DNA of 64,000 bases, taken from NCBI RefSeq assembly GCF_009600605.1, contig NZ_VWNA01000001.1, positions 1,894,001 to 1,958,000 on the forward strand, given 5' to 3'. The translations under genes were made by a program, and so were the position numbers. Under the pieces are notes generated by a model. That model had not been told where the DNA came from. It saw only the letters and a program-made list of their open reading frames with translations, and did no database searches. This document shows, piece by piece, positions 52,207-62,731 of the stretch (positions are counted from its first letter, which is position 1; each line of letters opens with the position of its first letter). Origin of the DNA: Segnochrobactrum spirostomi. GTDB lineage: Bacteria; Pseudomonadota; Alphaproteobacteria; Rhizobiales; Segnochrobactraceae.

Positions 52207-52960
52207 TCAGCCCTGCTGCAGCCAGGCGGCAAACGCGCCCACGAAGATGTTGAGGAATTCGCGGGCCGTGAAGAACATCAGCAGCAATCCGCCTGCCGTG
52301 ATGAACGGCGTCGCGATGAAGAACACCGGAATCGTGGGAACGAGCTTGTTCGTCAGGCCGATGCCGAAATTGACGACGATGGCGTAGATGATGAACGGGC
52401 TGCCGATGCGCAGCGCCACGACGAAGGCCTCGGAGAGGTGGTCGGCGATCTCGTTGAGGCCGATGCGGGCGCCGAATTCGAGCCCGACGGGCAGCGCCTT
52501 GTAGGACCCGACGAGGCCGCGCAGCAGCTCCCAATGGAGGTCGGAGGCGAACATCATCGTCGCGGCGGCGAGGGAGAAGATGCTCGCCATCGGCGGCAGC
52601 GGCTCGCTGTCCTCGAACATCGAGCCCGGCAGCGGGCTGAGGCCGATCGATTGGGTGATGACGACCAAGATCGTCTGCAAGGCGAGGAAGAAGAATCGCC
52701 CGATGATGCCGATGAGGAGCCCGGTCAGGATCTCGGAGACGATGAGGCGCACCGTGTCGCCGAGCCCACCGCCGCGCAGGACCGCCAGCGGTTCGCCGAT
52801 CAGGAGCGGCGTCAGGGCGAGCGTCACCCCGAGCGCCACGAAGAGGCGGACCTGGGGGAATGTGCGCCTGGGCGAAGCCGGGCACCACCATGAGGCAGGA
52901 CCCGATCCGGCAGAAGATCAGGAAGGTCGCGACCAGACTGTCGTTGTCGATCGGGATCAC
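52207..52960 (-). CDS. fliR: Flagellar biosynthesis protein FliR (frame broken)
   Basis: Export-gate membrane protein. The N-terminus [20 protein letters not shown]...[12 protein letters not shown] lies in one frame. The rest, [17 protein letters not shown] to the end, lies in another. The break is at a five-base run (52854-52858). Two added bases give IPPQVRL, matching the family, and a 251-residue protein; one removed base would also rejoin the frames but with a shortened motif. About six membrane helices. The ATG overlaps the flhA stop. Confidence 0.87.
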
Positions 52961-55047
52961 GAGATGGTTCCGAGCGCCTTGATCTCCACGCCACGCGCGA
53001 TCTCGACATGCGACAGCACGGGCAACGAGGGGAACATACGCTCGATGATCATCCGCACATAGGGCCGCGCGTCCGGCGCGGTGACGAGCACGAAGCTCTG
53101 GCTTTCCGCCATGCGCTGGCGGATCGCGGCCGAGGCCTCGGTGCCGAACTGCTCGACCTGCCGGGGATCGATGTCGAACTCGATCACGTCGCCCTTGGCG
53201 TCGCGCTTCAGGCTCTGGTGGAAGACGAGGTCCCAGCGGTTGCCGAGGCGCAACACCTTGAGGACGCCACCCTCGGTGAGGTCGCCGCAGATCTGCTGGG
53301 CCATCCGCATGCGGACGTGCTCGGCGACCTGCTCGGCTCGGCGCACATGCGGCACGATCTCGGCGATCGCCTCGAGGATGAGATGGAGATTGCGGATCGA
53401 AACACGCTCGGCGAGCAGCAGCTTGAGCACCGCCTGCAGGCTGGAGAACGAGATCTGCGAGGGGCAGATGTCCTCGATGAGCCGCTTATATTCGGGCCCC
53501 AGCCGCTCGAAGAGGTTGCGCATGTCCTTGTAGGACAGGAGCTGCGCGAGGTTGTTGCGCACGACCTCGCTGACGTGGGTGAGGATCACGGAGAGATTGT
53601 CGACCGGCGTGAAGCCCTCGCGCCGTGCCTCCCCGGCGAAGGAGTCCGAAATCCACATCGCCTTCATGCCGAAGGCCGGTTCGCGGACTTCGTCGCCGGG
53701 CAGGTTCGGCTGCGGCCCGTCGCCGGTGATGATCAGGAGTTCGCCGATGCGCATTTCCTGCTCGGCCACCACGGTACCGTGGATCTTGATCTGGTAGCTT
53801 TTCCCGGGAACGTTGAGCGCCTCGGTGAGCTTGATCTCGGGAATGACGAAACCGTATTGCTGCGCGAACTTGCGCCGCATCTTGCTGACCCGGTGCACCA
53901 CCTCGCCCTGAGGGCGCACGATCGGACCGGCGAGCTGCTTGCCGATGCACAGTTCGATTTCGTCGGTCTTGAGCGAATCCTTGACTGAGTCGCGAGCCTG
54001 CTGCTGAAGCCGATCTTCCTCTTGCTTCTTCGCCGCCGCCTCGGCCTCGACCGCCTTCTTCTGCGCGATCTGCCGCGGAATGATGTAGCCGGTGAAGGCC
54101 ATCAGGCCGCCGAGCGTGGCGAACGGGATGAGCGGCAGCCCCGGAACGAAAGCGAGCAGGAACAGGAGACCCGAGGCGACGAACAGGGCGCGGGGATAGG
54201 CGCCGAGCTGGCCGAGCACGGCCTGTTCCGCCGTACCGCGGGTGCCCCCCTTGGAGACGAGGAGACCGGCGGCGAGCGAAACGATGAGCGCGGGGATCTG
54301 GGCGACGAGACCGTCGCCGACCGACAGGCGGGTATAGACGTCGGCGGCTTCCGAGAGCGGCATGCCGTGGCGCGTGGCGCCGATGATGATGCCGCCGAAG
54401 ATGTTGACGGCGATGGTGATCAAGCTCGCCACCGCCTCGCCGCGGACGAACTTCGACGCACCGTCCATCGAGCCGAAGAAGGAGCTCTCTTCTTCGAGCT
54501 CGCCACGGCGGCGCTGCGCCTCCTTGTCGTCGATCAGCCCGGCATTGAGATCGGCGTCGATCGCCATCTGCTTGCCGGGGATGGCGTCGAGGGTGAAGCG
54601 CGCGCCGACTTCCGCGATACGCGTCGCGCCCTTCGTGATGACGAGGAAGTTGACGGTGACGAGGATGGCGAAGACGACGATGCCGATGACGAAATCGCCG
54701 CCCATCACGAACTGGGAGAAGCCGTAGATGACGTGGCCGGCGGCCATCACGCCCTCGCTGCCGTGGGCGAGGATGAGGCGCGTCGAGGCGATGCCGAGGG
54801 ACAGCCGCAGCAGCGTCGCGATGAGGAGAATGGTCGGGAAGGAGGAGAACTCGAGCGGCTTCTGAATCCAGAGCGCCACCATCAGGATCAGGACGGACAG
54901 CGCGATCGACAGCGCCAGTCCCAGGTCGATGATGAGCGGCGGGATCGGCAGGAAGAGGATTACGAGAATGCCGACGATGCCGGCCGCGAATCCGACATCG
55001 CGAAGCGATCGGCGCTCCGTCGGCGCCGTTGCCGCCGCATTCGTCAT
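52957..55047 (-). CDS. flhA: Flagellar biosynthesis protein FlhA
   Basis: 696-residue export-gate protein. Eight membrane helices cover about residues 15-330, with the FHIPEP cytoplasmic loop ([27 protein letters not shown], and [20 protein letters not shown]). The C-terminal cytoplasmic domain (about 360-696) binds chaperone-substrate complexes. It lies 52 bases after fliQ and overlaps fliR. Confidence 0.95.
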   Translation of the reverse strand: MTNAAATAPTERRSLRDVGFAAGIVGILVILFLPIPPLIIDLGLALSIALSVLILMVALWIQKPLEFSSFPTILLIATLLRLSLGIASTRLILAHGSEGVMAAGHVIYGFSQFVMGGDFVIGIVVFAILVTVNFLVITKGATRIAEVGARFTLDAIPGKQMAIDADLNAGLIDDKEAQRRRGELEEESSFFGSMDGASKFVRGEAVASLITIAVNIFGGIIIGATRHGMPLSEAADVYTRLSVGDGLVAQIPALIVSLAAGLLVSKGGTRGTAEQAVLGQLGAYPRALFVASGLLFLLAFVPGLPLIPFATLGGLMAFTGYIIPRQIAQKKAVEAEAAAKKQEEDRLQQQARDSVKDSLKTDEIELCIGKQLAGPIVRPQGEVVHRVSKMRRKFAQQYGFVIPEIKLTEALNVPGKSYQIKIHGTVVAEQEMRIGELLIITGDGPQPNLPGDEVREPAFGMKAMWISDSFAGEARREGFTPVDNLSVILTHVSEVVRNNLAQLLSYKDMRNLFERLGPEYKRLIEDICPSQISFSSLQAVLKLLLAERVSIRNLHLILEAIAEIVPHVRRAEQVAEHVRMRMAQQICGDLTEGGVLKVLRLGNRWDLVFHQSLKRDAKGDVIEFDIDPRQVEQFGTEASAAIRQRMAESQSFVLVTAPDARPYVRMIIERMFPSLPVLSHVEIARGVEIKALGTIS

Positions 55048-55099
55048 GGGTTCATCCCCTCTTCAAACGCCCGTCATGGGCGCGTTCGCCGTGGCGGGC

Positions 55100-55366
55100 T
55101 CAGAAGCCCTTGCCGATGCGTCCGTAGATTTCTTCCGTGAACGAGCCGATCTGAGCCCCGATGAAGCTCGCCGTGACCGCCGTCACCACGAGGATCGCGA
55201 TGATCTTCGGGATGAAGGTCAGCGTGACCTCCTGGATCTGGGTCAGCGCCTGGATGAGCGCGATCACGATGCCGATCACCATGGCGGCCGCGACCGCGGG
55301 GCCGGCCGCGACGATGATGGTCCAGATCGCCGATTGCACGATGTCGATGGCGTCACCGGGGTTCAT
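55100..55366 (-). CDS. fliQ: Flagellar biosynthesis protein FliQ
   Basis: 88-residue export-gate protein with two membrane helices. It begins MNPGDAIDIVQSAIWTIIVAAGP and includes IALIQALTQIQEVTLTFIPKIIAI, the family core. It lies nine bases after flgD. Confidence 0.94.
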   Translation of the reverse strand: MNPGDAIDIVQSAIWTIIVAAGPAVAAAMVIGIVIALIQALTQIQEVTLTFIPKIIAILVVTAVTASFIGAQIGSFTEEIYGRIGKGF

Positions 55367-55375
55367 GGTGCGCCT

Positions 55376-55762
55376 TCAGGAGACCGTGACGCCGCTCTCG
55401 ATGGCGAGCGACTTGCCGTTCGTGAGCTTGGCGATGACGCCGTTGCTGGACGGCTGAACCGAGGCGACCGTGCCGCTCACCGTGCCGTCGGACGACGTCA
55501 CGGTGCGGCCGATCATCGAGGCCGACAGCATGGTGTCGAGCTTGGTGTTCGTTTTCGTCGCCTGCTCGACCTGGGTGAAACTCGCGAGTTGCGACATGTA
55601 CTGAGCCGTATCCATCGGGCTCGTCGGGTCCTGGTTCTTCAGCTCGGCGAGCATCAGCTTCAGGAACGTGTCGGAGTTCAGCGAACCCAGCGTCGAGGTC
55701 GACGTCGAGGAGGACGACTTCGACGCGGCACCGGTTGAGGACGTCACGGAGGAAACGGTCAT
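55376..55762 (-). CDS. flgD: Flagellar hook assembly scaffold FlgD
   Basis: 128 residues, the short rhizobial form. A Ser/Thr-rich N-terminus precedes the FlgD core (SDTFLKLMLAELKNQDPTSPMDTAQYMSQLASFTQVEQ). A short beta region with IGRTVTSSDGTVSGTV follows. The C-terminal Tudor/Fn3-like part of enteric FlgD is missing, as is normal in this group. It caps the growing hook. Start ATG 55762. Confidence 0.9.
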   Translation of the reverse strand: MTVSSVTSSTGAASKSSSSTSTSTLGSLNSDTFLKLMLAELKNQDPTSPMDTAQYMSQLASFTQVEQATKTNTKLDTMLSASMIGRTVTSSDGTVSGTVASVQPSSNGVIAKLTNGKSLAIESGVTVS

Positions 55763-55776
55763 GGCACTCTCCTGCG

Positions 55777-56289
55777 TCAGGCGACCTTGGTGGAGATGGG
55801 CGAGGTTTCCAGGATGGAATCCTCGATCGGCAAGAGACCGCGGATCGTCCGCAGCGCTTCGTAGGCACGTCCGGCGGCCACCAGGTCGGCGACGGCCATC
55901 ACGCCGGTCCGCAGGCTCTCGCTGGTGAGCGAGCCCATCAGGCCGTTGATCTGGTCGGCGAACACCATCTTGGCGGCGCTCACGTCGAGCGGGTCCATCA
56001 GCATGGACTGCACGACGAAATAGAGCTGCCGCAGCGGTGTCGTGGTGTCCTCGACCTGCATGACGTGGGATTCGAGCAGGAACGTCACTTCGTTGAGGAG
56101 CTGGAGCGTCACCTTGCGGTCGACGCGCAGCACCGCCCCGTTGACGAAGATCCGCTCGCCGGCGCGCAGCGAGATCTGCATCGCCTTCGGGCCCGCGGCC
56201 CCCTTGGCCCCGGGTTTGCCGGGCGCGCGGGGGCGGTCTTCCACCGCGCGGCTCGATGCGACGACCTTGGGCGAAACATGCTTGTTCAT
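55777..56289 (-). CDS. flbT: Flagellin synthesis regulator FlbT
   Basis: 170 residues. The FlbT core is ISLRAGERIFVNGAVLRVDRKV...LLNEVTFLLESHVMQ with the LYFVVQSMLMDP segment. FlbT binds flagellin mRNA leaders and controls their translation in Caulobacter and Brucella. ATG 56289 overlaps the flaF stop and gives a roughly 37-residue Lys/Pro-rich extension; an internal ATG before QISLRAGE is the shorter alternative. Confidence 0.9.
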   Translation of the reverse strand: MNKHVSPKVVASSRAVEDRPRAPGKPGAKGAAGPKAMQISLRAGERIFVNGAVLRVDRKVTLQLLNEVTFLLESHVMQVEDTTTPLRQLYFVVQSMLMDPLDVSAAKMVFADQINGLMGSLTSESLRTGVMAVADLVAAGRAYEALRTIRGLLPIEDSILETSPISTKVA

Positions 56290-56633
56290 TGCAGCCCATC
56301 CCGAATGACGCGGTTGATCTCGATGAGACCGGCGAAGCTCGTCACCCGATCGTTCAGGATGGCGTCGGATTCGCGCAGGATCCAAAGGCCGATCGACACG
56401 AGATCGGCACGCAACTGCTCCGGCAGTTGGTTGGCGGCGTCGGTGAGATCCTTGATGAAGAAGCCCCACAGCTTCTGGACATAGTCGATCGCGTTCTGCG
56501 CTTCGAGCGAGTGGACGCCGCGGGCTTCCGCGAGCGTCATCAGCTCGATCGCATGATCGAGCGCCTGGCGTTCGCGCGCGCGGGATTCATCGCCCGATTC
56601 CTCGACGATCTCGGCATAAGAAAACTTGTACAT
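56286..56633 (-). CDS. flaF: Flagellar biosynthesis regulator FlaF
   Basis: 115 residues starting MYKFSYAEIVEESGDESRARERQALDHAI, with LWGFFIKDLTDAANQLPEQLRADLVSIGLWI. FlaF promotes flagellin production and secretion opposite FlbT. Between flgL and flbT, as in Agrobacterium and Brucella. Confidence 0.92.
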   Translation of the reverse strand: MYKFSYAEIVEESGDESRARERQALDHAIELMTLAEARGVHSLEAQNAIDYVQKLWGFFIKDLTDAANQLPEQLRADLVSIGLWILRESDAILNDRVTSFAGLIEINRVIRDGLQ

Positions 56634-56657
56634 GCGCTTTCCCCCTTACCGTCAGTC

Positions 56658-57677
56658 TCAGGCGTAATTCAGGATGCTGAGTTTCAAGATTTTGCTGGTT
56701 ATGGAATAGGACATTTGGATCTGATTGGAGAGCGTATCGGCACGCGTCTTGGCTTCAGCCTGATCGACATTCTCAAGTTCGCCGATCCGGCGCGAGAGAA
56801 CGTCATTCTGCTTGGAGATGCGGTCGTTTTCGGCGGTGACGCGCTGCGTGGTCATGCCGAGCTTGCCGCCCACATCGGCGAACTCGCCGACGGCCTCGCC
56901 CGAGAGCGTCTGCGCCTTGGCGAGGACGACCTTCATCGCCTCGTCGTTGAGACCCTTGCTCGCGAAGGTCTGGACCATCGCATAGGCCATGGCGAGCTTG
57001 CGGACCGGGCTCACGTTGGCGTTCGTCGAGGTATCGACGGATTCGCCGCCTTCGAGGCGGATGGTCACGTTGGTGTCGGAGGCATTCGACCAGTTCGCCT
57101 TCCAATTCGCGTCGTTGAACTGCGTCGCGAATTCGTTGTCGAGGAACGACTGGACGTCGGCCGGCGTGGCGGTCGAAACCGTGTTGCCCGGCCATTTAGC
57201 CGCCACCGCATTGTCGATCGAGGTCTTGGCCGCGCCGTTGTAATCCTTCAGCGGCGGCTGCTCGCTGTTGATGCCGCCGAACACATAGCGACCGCTCTGG
57301 GTCGTGTTGATCGTCGAGATCAGCGCGGACAGGCCGTTCTCCGCCTGGCTCGCCAGCAAGCTCCGGCTGACGTTGGTGGTCTGGAGCACCGACTTCAGGA
57401 AATCGTTGGCCGTCGAGATCGTGCTGTTGAGCGCCGCCTGGGTGGTGTCGACGCGGCCAAGCGCGACCTTGTTGGCGGAGACGGTTTCCTGGCGGGCGTC
57501 GTATTCCTGACGCAACTGGACCGCCTTGCCGGTGTCGACGCCGAGCGCGTTGCCCATGTCGGCGTGGCGTCCGGTCGTCGATTCCGTGTTGGCGTCGACG
57601 AACTGCTGCTGCAGCCGCGTCACGCTCGAGCGGGCGGTGTTGTTGAGAACGTTCGTCGAGATGAAGGTGGTCCGCAT
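56658..57677 (-). CDS. flgL: Flagellar hook-filament junction protein FlgL
   Basis: 339-residue flagellin-like protein. The N-terminal heptad region (VLNNTARSSVTRLQQQFVDANTESTTGRHADMG) and C-terminal helices (QIQMSYSITSKILKLSILNYA) are present, with YVFGGINSEQPPL in the middle. Start ATG 57677 (MRTTFIST); a GTG-free four-codon extension to 57689 overlaps flgK and is unlikely. Confidence 0.92.
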   Translation of the reverse strand: MRTTFISTNVLNNTARSSVTRLQQQFVDANTESTTGRHADMGNALGVDTGKAVQLRQEYDARQETVSANKVALGRVDTTQAALNSTISTANDFLKSVLQTTNVSRSLLASQAENGLSALISTINTTQSGRYVFGGINSEQPPLKDYNGAAKTSIDNAVAAKWPGNTVSTATPADVQSFLDNEFATQFNDANWKANWSNASDTNVTIRLEGGESVDTSTNANVSPVRKLAMAYAMVQTFASKGLNDEAMKVVLAKAQTLSGEAVGEFADVGGKLGMTTQRVTAENDRISKQNDVLSRRIGELENVDQAEAKTRADTLSNQIQMSYSITSKILKLSILNYA

Positions 57678-57681
57678 CACA

Positions 57682-59133
57682 TCACCCAATGCCGAGCAGC
57701 GTCTCGTACATCTTGTCGATGATCGAGATCAGTTTCGAAGATGCGGCGAAGCTCTTCTCGAGCTGAAGCTGGTTCGCGTATTCGTCGTCCATGTTGACGC
57801 CCGTCGCATTGGAGAGGGCGTCGCTCGCCCGCGTCAGCAACGCGGACTGATAGGTGTCGTCGCTCGTCGCGGCCTTGCGGGTCGAGGCGACCCAGCCGAC
57901 GGAATTCGAGCCGAACTCACTCAGCGTCACGCTCGTCGGCAGACCGGTGCCCGCATCGAACGTGTGCTTTGCGTTCAGCGCGTCCACGGTGCCGCGCAGA
58001 CGGTCCGCATAACCGGAAGCGCCAGAGGTGTTGTAGGTGTAGGCGGTGCCGTTGATCCCACCGTCGCGCAGGAGTTGCGCGTTGCCGCCCTTCTGCGGAT
58101 CGACCTTGCTGTTGACGCTGATCGTGCCGGCGAGCCCCACCGTGAGACCGCCGGGCACCGTGCTGTCCGTCCCGTTGGTGAACAGGCCGGCCAGCTTCGG
58201 ACCGCCCGCCCCGCTCTGATCCGCCTCGGAGAAGCCCGAGATCAGGGTGCGCGCCATCTCGTCGAGCTGGTTCTGATAGGTCGGCAGAACCGTGTCGCGC
58301 AGGGTGGCGAGGCCGGCGATCGCGCCCGACTTGAGCGCCATGCTGGCCCCCGGTCCCGTCACCGGCACGCCGCCGACATAGACCGCGTTGCCGGTGGCGC
58401 CGGCCGTGAGCGGCGTCGTCGCGGAGAAGCTGACGGTGCGCGCCGACTGGTCGAACAACGTCACGCCGCTGTCGGTATAGACCGCCATGTCGTTGTTGGC
58501 GCGCGACAGGACGGTGATGCCCATCTGCTCCGAGAGCTTGGAGAGAACCCCATCGCGCTGGTCGAGCTGATCGGTGACGTCGGCCCCCTTGGCGGTGCCG
58601 GCAACGATCTGCTGGTTCAGCTTCTGGAACTGCTGAAGCAGGTCATTGACGGAGCCGACCGCGCTCGCCATCTGGCTGTCCGCGTCGCCGCGGATACCCT
58701 GCACCGACTTGGTCGCCTCATTGAGCGTGGTGACGACGTTTTTCGCTTCGGCAACGAGCTGGGTCGCCAACGCGGGCTGATCTGGCTGATCGGCGAGGGT
58801 GCTGAGGCTGCTCAGCAACTTGCCGATCTTCGCCCCCGGCGACGTGTCGTCCTGGGTGTCGCCGATGGTGTCGTAGAGCTGATCGAGGCCCGACAGGGTC
58901 GATTTCGCCTTCGCGGCGTCCGACGTGGCGCCGAGCATGCGGGTATAGAGCTCGGGATCGGTCGCCCGGGTGACGACGGTGCGAACACCGCCGTCGGTCG
59001 GGACGGTCGTCGCGATCTTGCGCGAATAACTGGGATCGCTCGCGCCGGCCACGTTGCGGCCGGCCACGGAGATCTGCGTCGACGTGCTTTGCAACGACGA
59101 CCGCGCCGTGTTGAGGGCGGCACTCAAAGACAT
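57682..59133 (-). CDS. flgK: Flagellar hook-associated protein FlgK
   Basis: 483 residues. The N-terminus MSLSAALNTARSSLQSTSTQISVAGRNVAGASDPSYSRK-like region carries the HAP1 rod/hook signature. The C-terminus ends YANQLQLEKSFAASSKLISIIDKMYETLLGIG. It joins hook and filament together with FlgL. It is four bases from flgL. Confidence 0.92.
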   Translation of the reverse strand: MSLSAALNTARSSLQSTSTQISVAGRNVAGASDPSYSRKIATTVPTDGGVRTVVTRATDPELYTRMLGATSDAAKAKSTLSGLDQLYDTIGDTQDDTSPGAKIGKLLSSLSTLADQPDQPALATQLVAEAKNVVTTLNEATKSVQGIRGDADSQMASAVGSVNDLLQQFQKLNQQIVAGTAKGADVTDQLDQRDGVLSKLSEQMGITVLSRANNDMAVYTDSGVTLFDQSARTVSFSATTPLTAGATGNAVYVGGVPVTGPGASMALKSGAIAGLATLRDTVLPTYQNQLDEMARTLISGFSEADQSGAGGPKLAGLFTNGTDSTVPGGLTVGLAGTISVNSKVDPQKGGNAQLLRDGGINGTAYTYNTSGASGYADRLRGTVDALNAKHTFDAGTGLPTSVTLSEFGSNSVGWVASTRKAATSDDTYQSALLTRASDALSNATGVNMDDEYANQLQLEKSFAASSKLISIIDKMYETLLGIG

Positions 59134-59170
59134 AATCGCACCTTCGATCCCGGCACCACGCCGCTAGGCG

Positions 59171-60382
59171 TCAGCGCTTGAGGTTCATCAGAACGTCGAG
59201 CAGTTCCGTGCCGGTCTGGAAGACCTTCGAGTTCGCGGTGTAATCGCGCTGGGCGACGATCATCTCGGTGAGCTCGGACGCCATGTCGACGTTCGAGCTC
59301 TCGAGGGCCGACGACTTCACGACACCCATGCCCGCGCTGCCGCCGAAGCCGATCTGCGCGTTGCCGGATTCGAGGGTCGGCATGAACGCCGCGCCCGAGA
59401 TCGGCTGCAGATTGTCGGGGCTCGAAAACTTCGCGAGCGGGATCTGGAAGGCCGGCGAGCGGCTGCCGTTCTCGTAGGTCACGTAGACGATGCCGTCGGT
59501 GGCGATATCGACGCCAGACACCGCCGAGGGCGCCTTGCCGTTGATGTCGGCGGTGATCGGCTCGAACGCGGCGGCGACGTTGGTCGTGCCGGTGATGTCG
59601 AGGCTAACGGACTGCCCCGTATTGGGGAAGTTCAGCGTGATCGAAGGCGAGGAGATGAGCTTGCCGTTCTTGTCGAACGTGAGGTTCGCCGTCGTGGTGG
59701 TCATAACCGACGTCGGCGGGCTCGTCGGACCGGTCACCGTCATGGTCCAGGCGGCGGACGGGCTGTCCGCGGTCTTGGTGTAGCTGACGTTGACCTTCGC
59801 CTCGTTGCCGATCGTGTCGTAGACCGAGATGGAGGTCGTCTTGACGTCGCCGACCTTAGCGTTGTCGGGCAGGTTCATGGCGAGCGTGCCCGACGTCGAC
59901 GGGGTCGCCTGAAGGCCCATGTTCTGAATATTGATCGGCACCAGTCCCGCGTAGCCGTTCAGCACACCGCTCGGGGCACCGTTCGCCAGGCTGTAGCCGA
60001 GCAGCGAATAGCCGGCATTGTTGACGAGGTTGCCGCTCTTGGCGTCGAACGTGAACGAGCCGTTGCGGGTCATGGCCGGCGCGCTCGAACCGTCCGGCTG
60101 CTTCACCAGGAAGAAGCCGTCGCCGTCGACCGCGAGGTCGGTCGGCGAGGTCGTGCCGGCGATGTTGCCCTGCTTGCTGATCGCATAGCGGACGTCGGTC
60201 GAGACCGCTCCAGACTGATAGCTCGTCTGGTTGTTCGAGGTGATCAGGTTGGCGAATTCGGTCGAGGCGGCCTTGTAGCCGTTGGTGCCGCTATTAGCGA
60301 CATTGTCCGAAATCGCGCTCAGCTTGTTGGACTGCGCGTTCATGCCGGACACGCCGGTGCGCAGCATCCCGTAAAGGCTCAT
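59171..60382 (-). CDS. flgE: Flagellar hook protein FlgE
   Basis: 403 residues. The N-terminal rod-type motif is MSLYGMLRTGVSGMNAQSNKL followed by ISDNVANSGTNGYKA. The C-terminus has SNVDMASELTEMIVAQRDYTANSKVFQTGTELLDVLMNL. It builds the hook. The first gene of a probable flgE-flgK-flgL-flaF-flbT-flgD run. Confidence 0.94.
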   Translation of the reverse strand: MSLYGMLRTGVSGMNAQSNKLSAISDNVANSGTNGYKAASTEFANLITSNNQTSYQSGAVSTDVRYAISKQGNIAGTTSPTDLAVDGDGFFLVKQPDGSSAPAMTRNGSFTFDAKSGNLVNNAGYSLLGYSLANGAPSGVLNGYAGLVPINIQNMGLQATPSTSGTLAMNLPDNAKVGDVKTTSISVYDTIGNEAKVNVSYTKTADSPSAAWTMTVTGPTSPPTSVMTTTTANLTFDKNGKLISSPSITLNFPNTGQSVSLDITGTTNVAAAFEPITADINGKAPSAVSGVDIATDGIVYVTYENGSRSPAFQIPLAKFSSPDNLQPISGAAFMPTLESGNAQIGFGGSAGMGVVKSSALESSNVDMASELTEMIVAQRDYTANSKVFQTGTELLDVLMNLKR

Positions 60383-60465
60383 CCTTCTCTCCTACGCCAC
60401 CATCATGGTGGTCCACACTAGAGGCCAGCTTGCTTGTGTGAGGCTGTGCCGACCCCCGCCGGCGG

Positions 60466-61788
60466 TCAGCCCTTCATGGCCTTCGCGAGTTCCGCAAAGG
60501 CGTCGCGGCTCGTTTCGTCGTCCGGGTTTTGCCGGAGCGCGTCATAGATGCGGGGAACCAGGCCGACGGCCTGATCGAGTTCGCTGTCGCTACCCGGCTG
60601 GTAGCCGCCCATCAGGCGCAGATCCCGGGTGTCCTCGTAGCGCGAGATCAGCGTCCTGAGCCGCCGGATCAGCTCGCGCTGCTCGCGGTTCCAGACGATG
60701 TCTGCAAGACGCGAGATCGAGCCGAGCACGTTGACCGCGGGATAGCGGCCCTGATCGGCGATCGAGCGGTCGAGCACGATGTGGCCGTCGAGGGTGCCGC
60801 GGATCGCGTCGGCGACCGGATCGTTGTGGTCGTCGCCGTCGACGAGCACCGAAAACATGCCGGAGATGGAGCCGCCGGCCTCGCCCCCCGGCCCCGCCCG
60901 CTCGAGGAGCTTCGGCAGGTCGGAGAACACGCTCGGCGCGTAGCCACGCGCCACCGCCGGTTCGCCGGCCGCAAGGGCGACGTCGCGCGCCGCGTGGGCG
61001 TAGCGGGTGACGGAATCAACGATGAGAAGCACCGATTCCCCGCGATCGCGGAAGAACTCGGCGACCGCGAGCGCCGCCTGCGGCGCCTGACGGCGCATCA
61101 TGGGGCTCTCGTCGCCGGTCGAGACCACGACGACCGAGCGGTGCCGGTTCGCCGCGAGCGCGCCTTCGAGGAATTCGCGCACCTCGCGACCGCGTTCGCC
61201 GACGAGGGCGACCACGACCGTGTCGAAGCCCGAACAATGGGCGAGCATCGAGAGCAGCGTGGACTTGCCGACGCCGGAGCCGGCGAAGATGCCGATGCGC
61301 TGGCCCTCGCAGAACGGCGTGAAGAGGTCGATCACGCGAACCCCGGTCCGCAGCGGCGTCTTGATGCGCGAGCGCGTCATCGCCGGCGGCGGATCCGCAT
61401 CGAGCTGCATCGCACGAGGGCCGAGCACGAGCGCCCCGAGGCCGTCGATCGGCTCGCCGAGGGCGTTGATGACGCGGCCCTTCCAGCTCGGATCGGGATT
61501 GAGCGCCATCGGCCCGTAGCGATAGGCGATCGCGCCGATACCGATCGTCACGCGGCCGTCGAAGGGTTTGACGACGGCGCCGTCCTCGTCGATGCGAACC
61601 ACCTCGCCGGTCACCGCGCGCCCGCCGTCGTCGAAGCCGACGCGGTCGCCGAGGCGGACGAAGGCGGACAGGCCGGCGACCCGATAATGGGTCGGCGACA
61701 CCTGACGCACCACGCCCCCGACCCGGACCGGCGGGACCTCGCGGACCGCCGCGGCGAGCACATGTTCCAGGCGGGCGAACCTTTCCAT
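60466..61788 (-). CDS. fliI: Flagellum-specific ATP synthase FliI
   Basis: 440-residue export ATPase. Walker A is GIFAGSGVGKSTLL near residue 170, Walker B VLLIVDSVTRYAHA, and GYAPSVFSDLPKLLERAG and LRLMGGYQPGSDSELD are family motifs. It energises early unfolding and release of export substrates. It lies 20 bases after flgF. Confidence 0.95.
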   Translation of the reverse strand: MERFARLEHVLAAAVREVPPVRVGGVVRQVSPTHYRVAGLSAFVRLGDRVGFDDGGRAVTGEVVRIDEDGAVVKPFDGRVTIGIGAIAYRYGPMALNPDPSWKGRVINALGEPIDGLGALVLGPRAMQLDADPPPAMTRSRIKTPLRTGVRVIDLFTPFCEGQRIGIFAGSGVGKSTLLSMLAHCSGFDTVVVALVGERGREVREFLEGALAANRHRSVVVVSTGDESPMMRRQAPQAALAVAEFFRDRGESVLLIVDSVTRYAHAARDVALAAGEPAVARGYAPSVFSDLPKLLERAGPGGEAGGSISGMFSVLVDGDDHNDPVADAIRGTLDGHIVLDRSIADQGRYPAVNVLGSISRLADIVWNREQRELIRRLRTLISRYEDTRDLRLMGGYQPGSDSELDQAVGLVPRIYDALRQNPDDETSRDAFAELAKAMKG

Positions 61789-61808
61789 CGCGGGCTATCG
61801 CTCTCCCA

Positions 61809-62540
61809 TCAACCGCCGTTCGTCGAGCCGAGCTCGCGGATCGCCTCGGTGGTCGCGTTCTCGTGCTCGCCGATCGCCGCGGCAGCATTCTCGAAGGCGC
61901 GGGTGACCTCGATCAGGCGCGCCATCTCGCTCACCGGGTTGATGTTGGAGCTTTCGAGATAGCCTTGGCGCACGCCGGCGCCGATGCCGTCCTCGACGGG
62001 CTGTGCCGGAATGTCGGAGGTGACGCCGGAATTCTCGAAACGCGCGAGCTTCGCCTCGGGCGGAATGTCGAAGATGCCGATCTGGCCGACCTGACGGCCG
62101 CCTTGGGTGATGCCGCCGTCGTCGCCGATCGAGATCGCGCCGCCGGCGGGATCGATCCGGATGCCCGAGCCGCCGGTGTCGAGAATGGGGTAGCCGTCGA
62201 CGGATTGCAGCTCGCCGGAATCGCTGATGCTGATGCGCCCGTCACGGGTATAGACCGGCCCCTGCGGGCCGCCGATCGCGAACCAATGATTGCCTTCGAC
62301 GGCGAGGTCGAGCGGGTTGCCCGTATATTGAATGCCGCCGTCGCGCCGAGACAGATAGGTCTCGCCCTGGGTCACGAAGGCGACGCCCTTGCGACCGGTG
62401 CCCGCCAGCACCTGCTCGAACTTGACCTCCTCGGCGCGGAAGCCGGGCGTGTTCATGTTCGCGATGTTGTTGGCGATGGTGTTGAGGCGCTTCTCGAGCG
62501 CGATCTGGCCGGACAGCGCCACATAGAGACCGCTCGTCAT
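61809..62540 (-). CDS. flgF: Flagellar basal-body rod protein FlgF
   Basis: 243 residues starting MTSGLYVALSGQIALEKRLNTIANNIANMNTPGFRAEEVKFEQ at ATG 62540, the rod N-terminal signature. LDLAVEGNHWFAI and the C-terminal QGYLESSNINPVSEMARLIEVTRAFENA follow. A proximal rod component. It is divergent from motA, with a roughly 190-base promoter region between. Confidence 0.93.
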   Translation of the reverse strand: MTSGLYVALSGQIALEKRLNTIANNIANMNTPGFRAEEVKFEQVLAGTGRKGVAFVTQGETYLSRRDGGIQYTGNPLDLAVEGNHWFAIGGPQGPVYTRDGRISISDSGELQSVDGYPILDTGGSGIRIDPAGGAISIGDDGGITQGGRQVGQIGIFDIPPEAKLARFENSGVTSDIPAQPVEDGIGAGVRQGYLESSNINPVSEMARLIEVTRAFENAAAAIGEHENATTEAIRELGSTNGG

Positions 62541-62731
62541 CTCATGTCTCCAACAATCGAGGCGGACGGCCGGACACGCGCCGGCACGGGTCGGACGGAT
62601 TTCCGGTCTCCCGACGATTTCACCCGTAGAAACGAAAGCTTGCGCGAACCTGCCGCGCCGGTTTCCAGCCTCGCACAAGCCAGCGAGCCTAGCGTGCCAA
62701 CTCGTGAACGCGCGGTAGGGGAGAGTTCGCT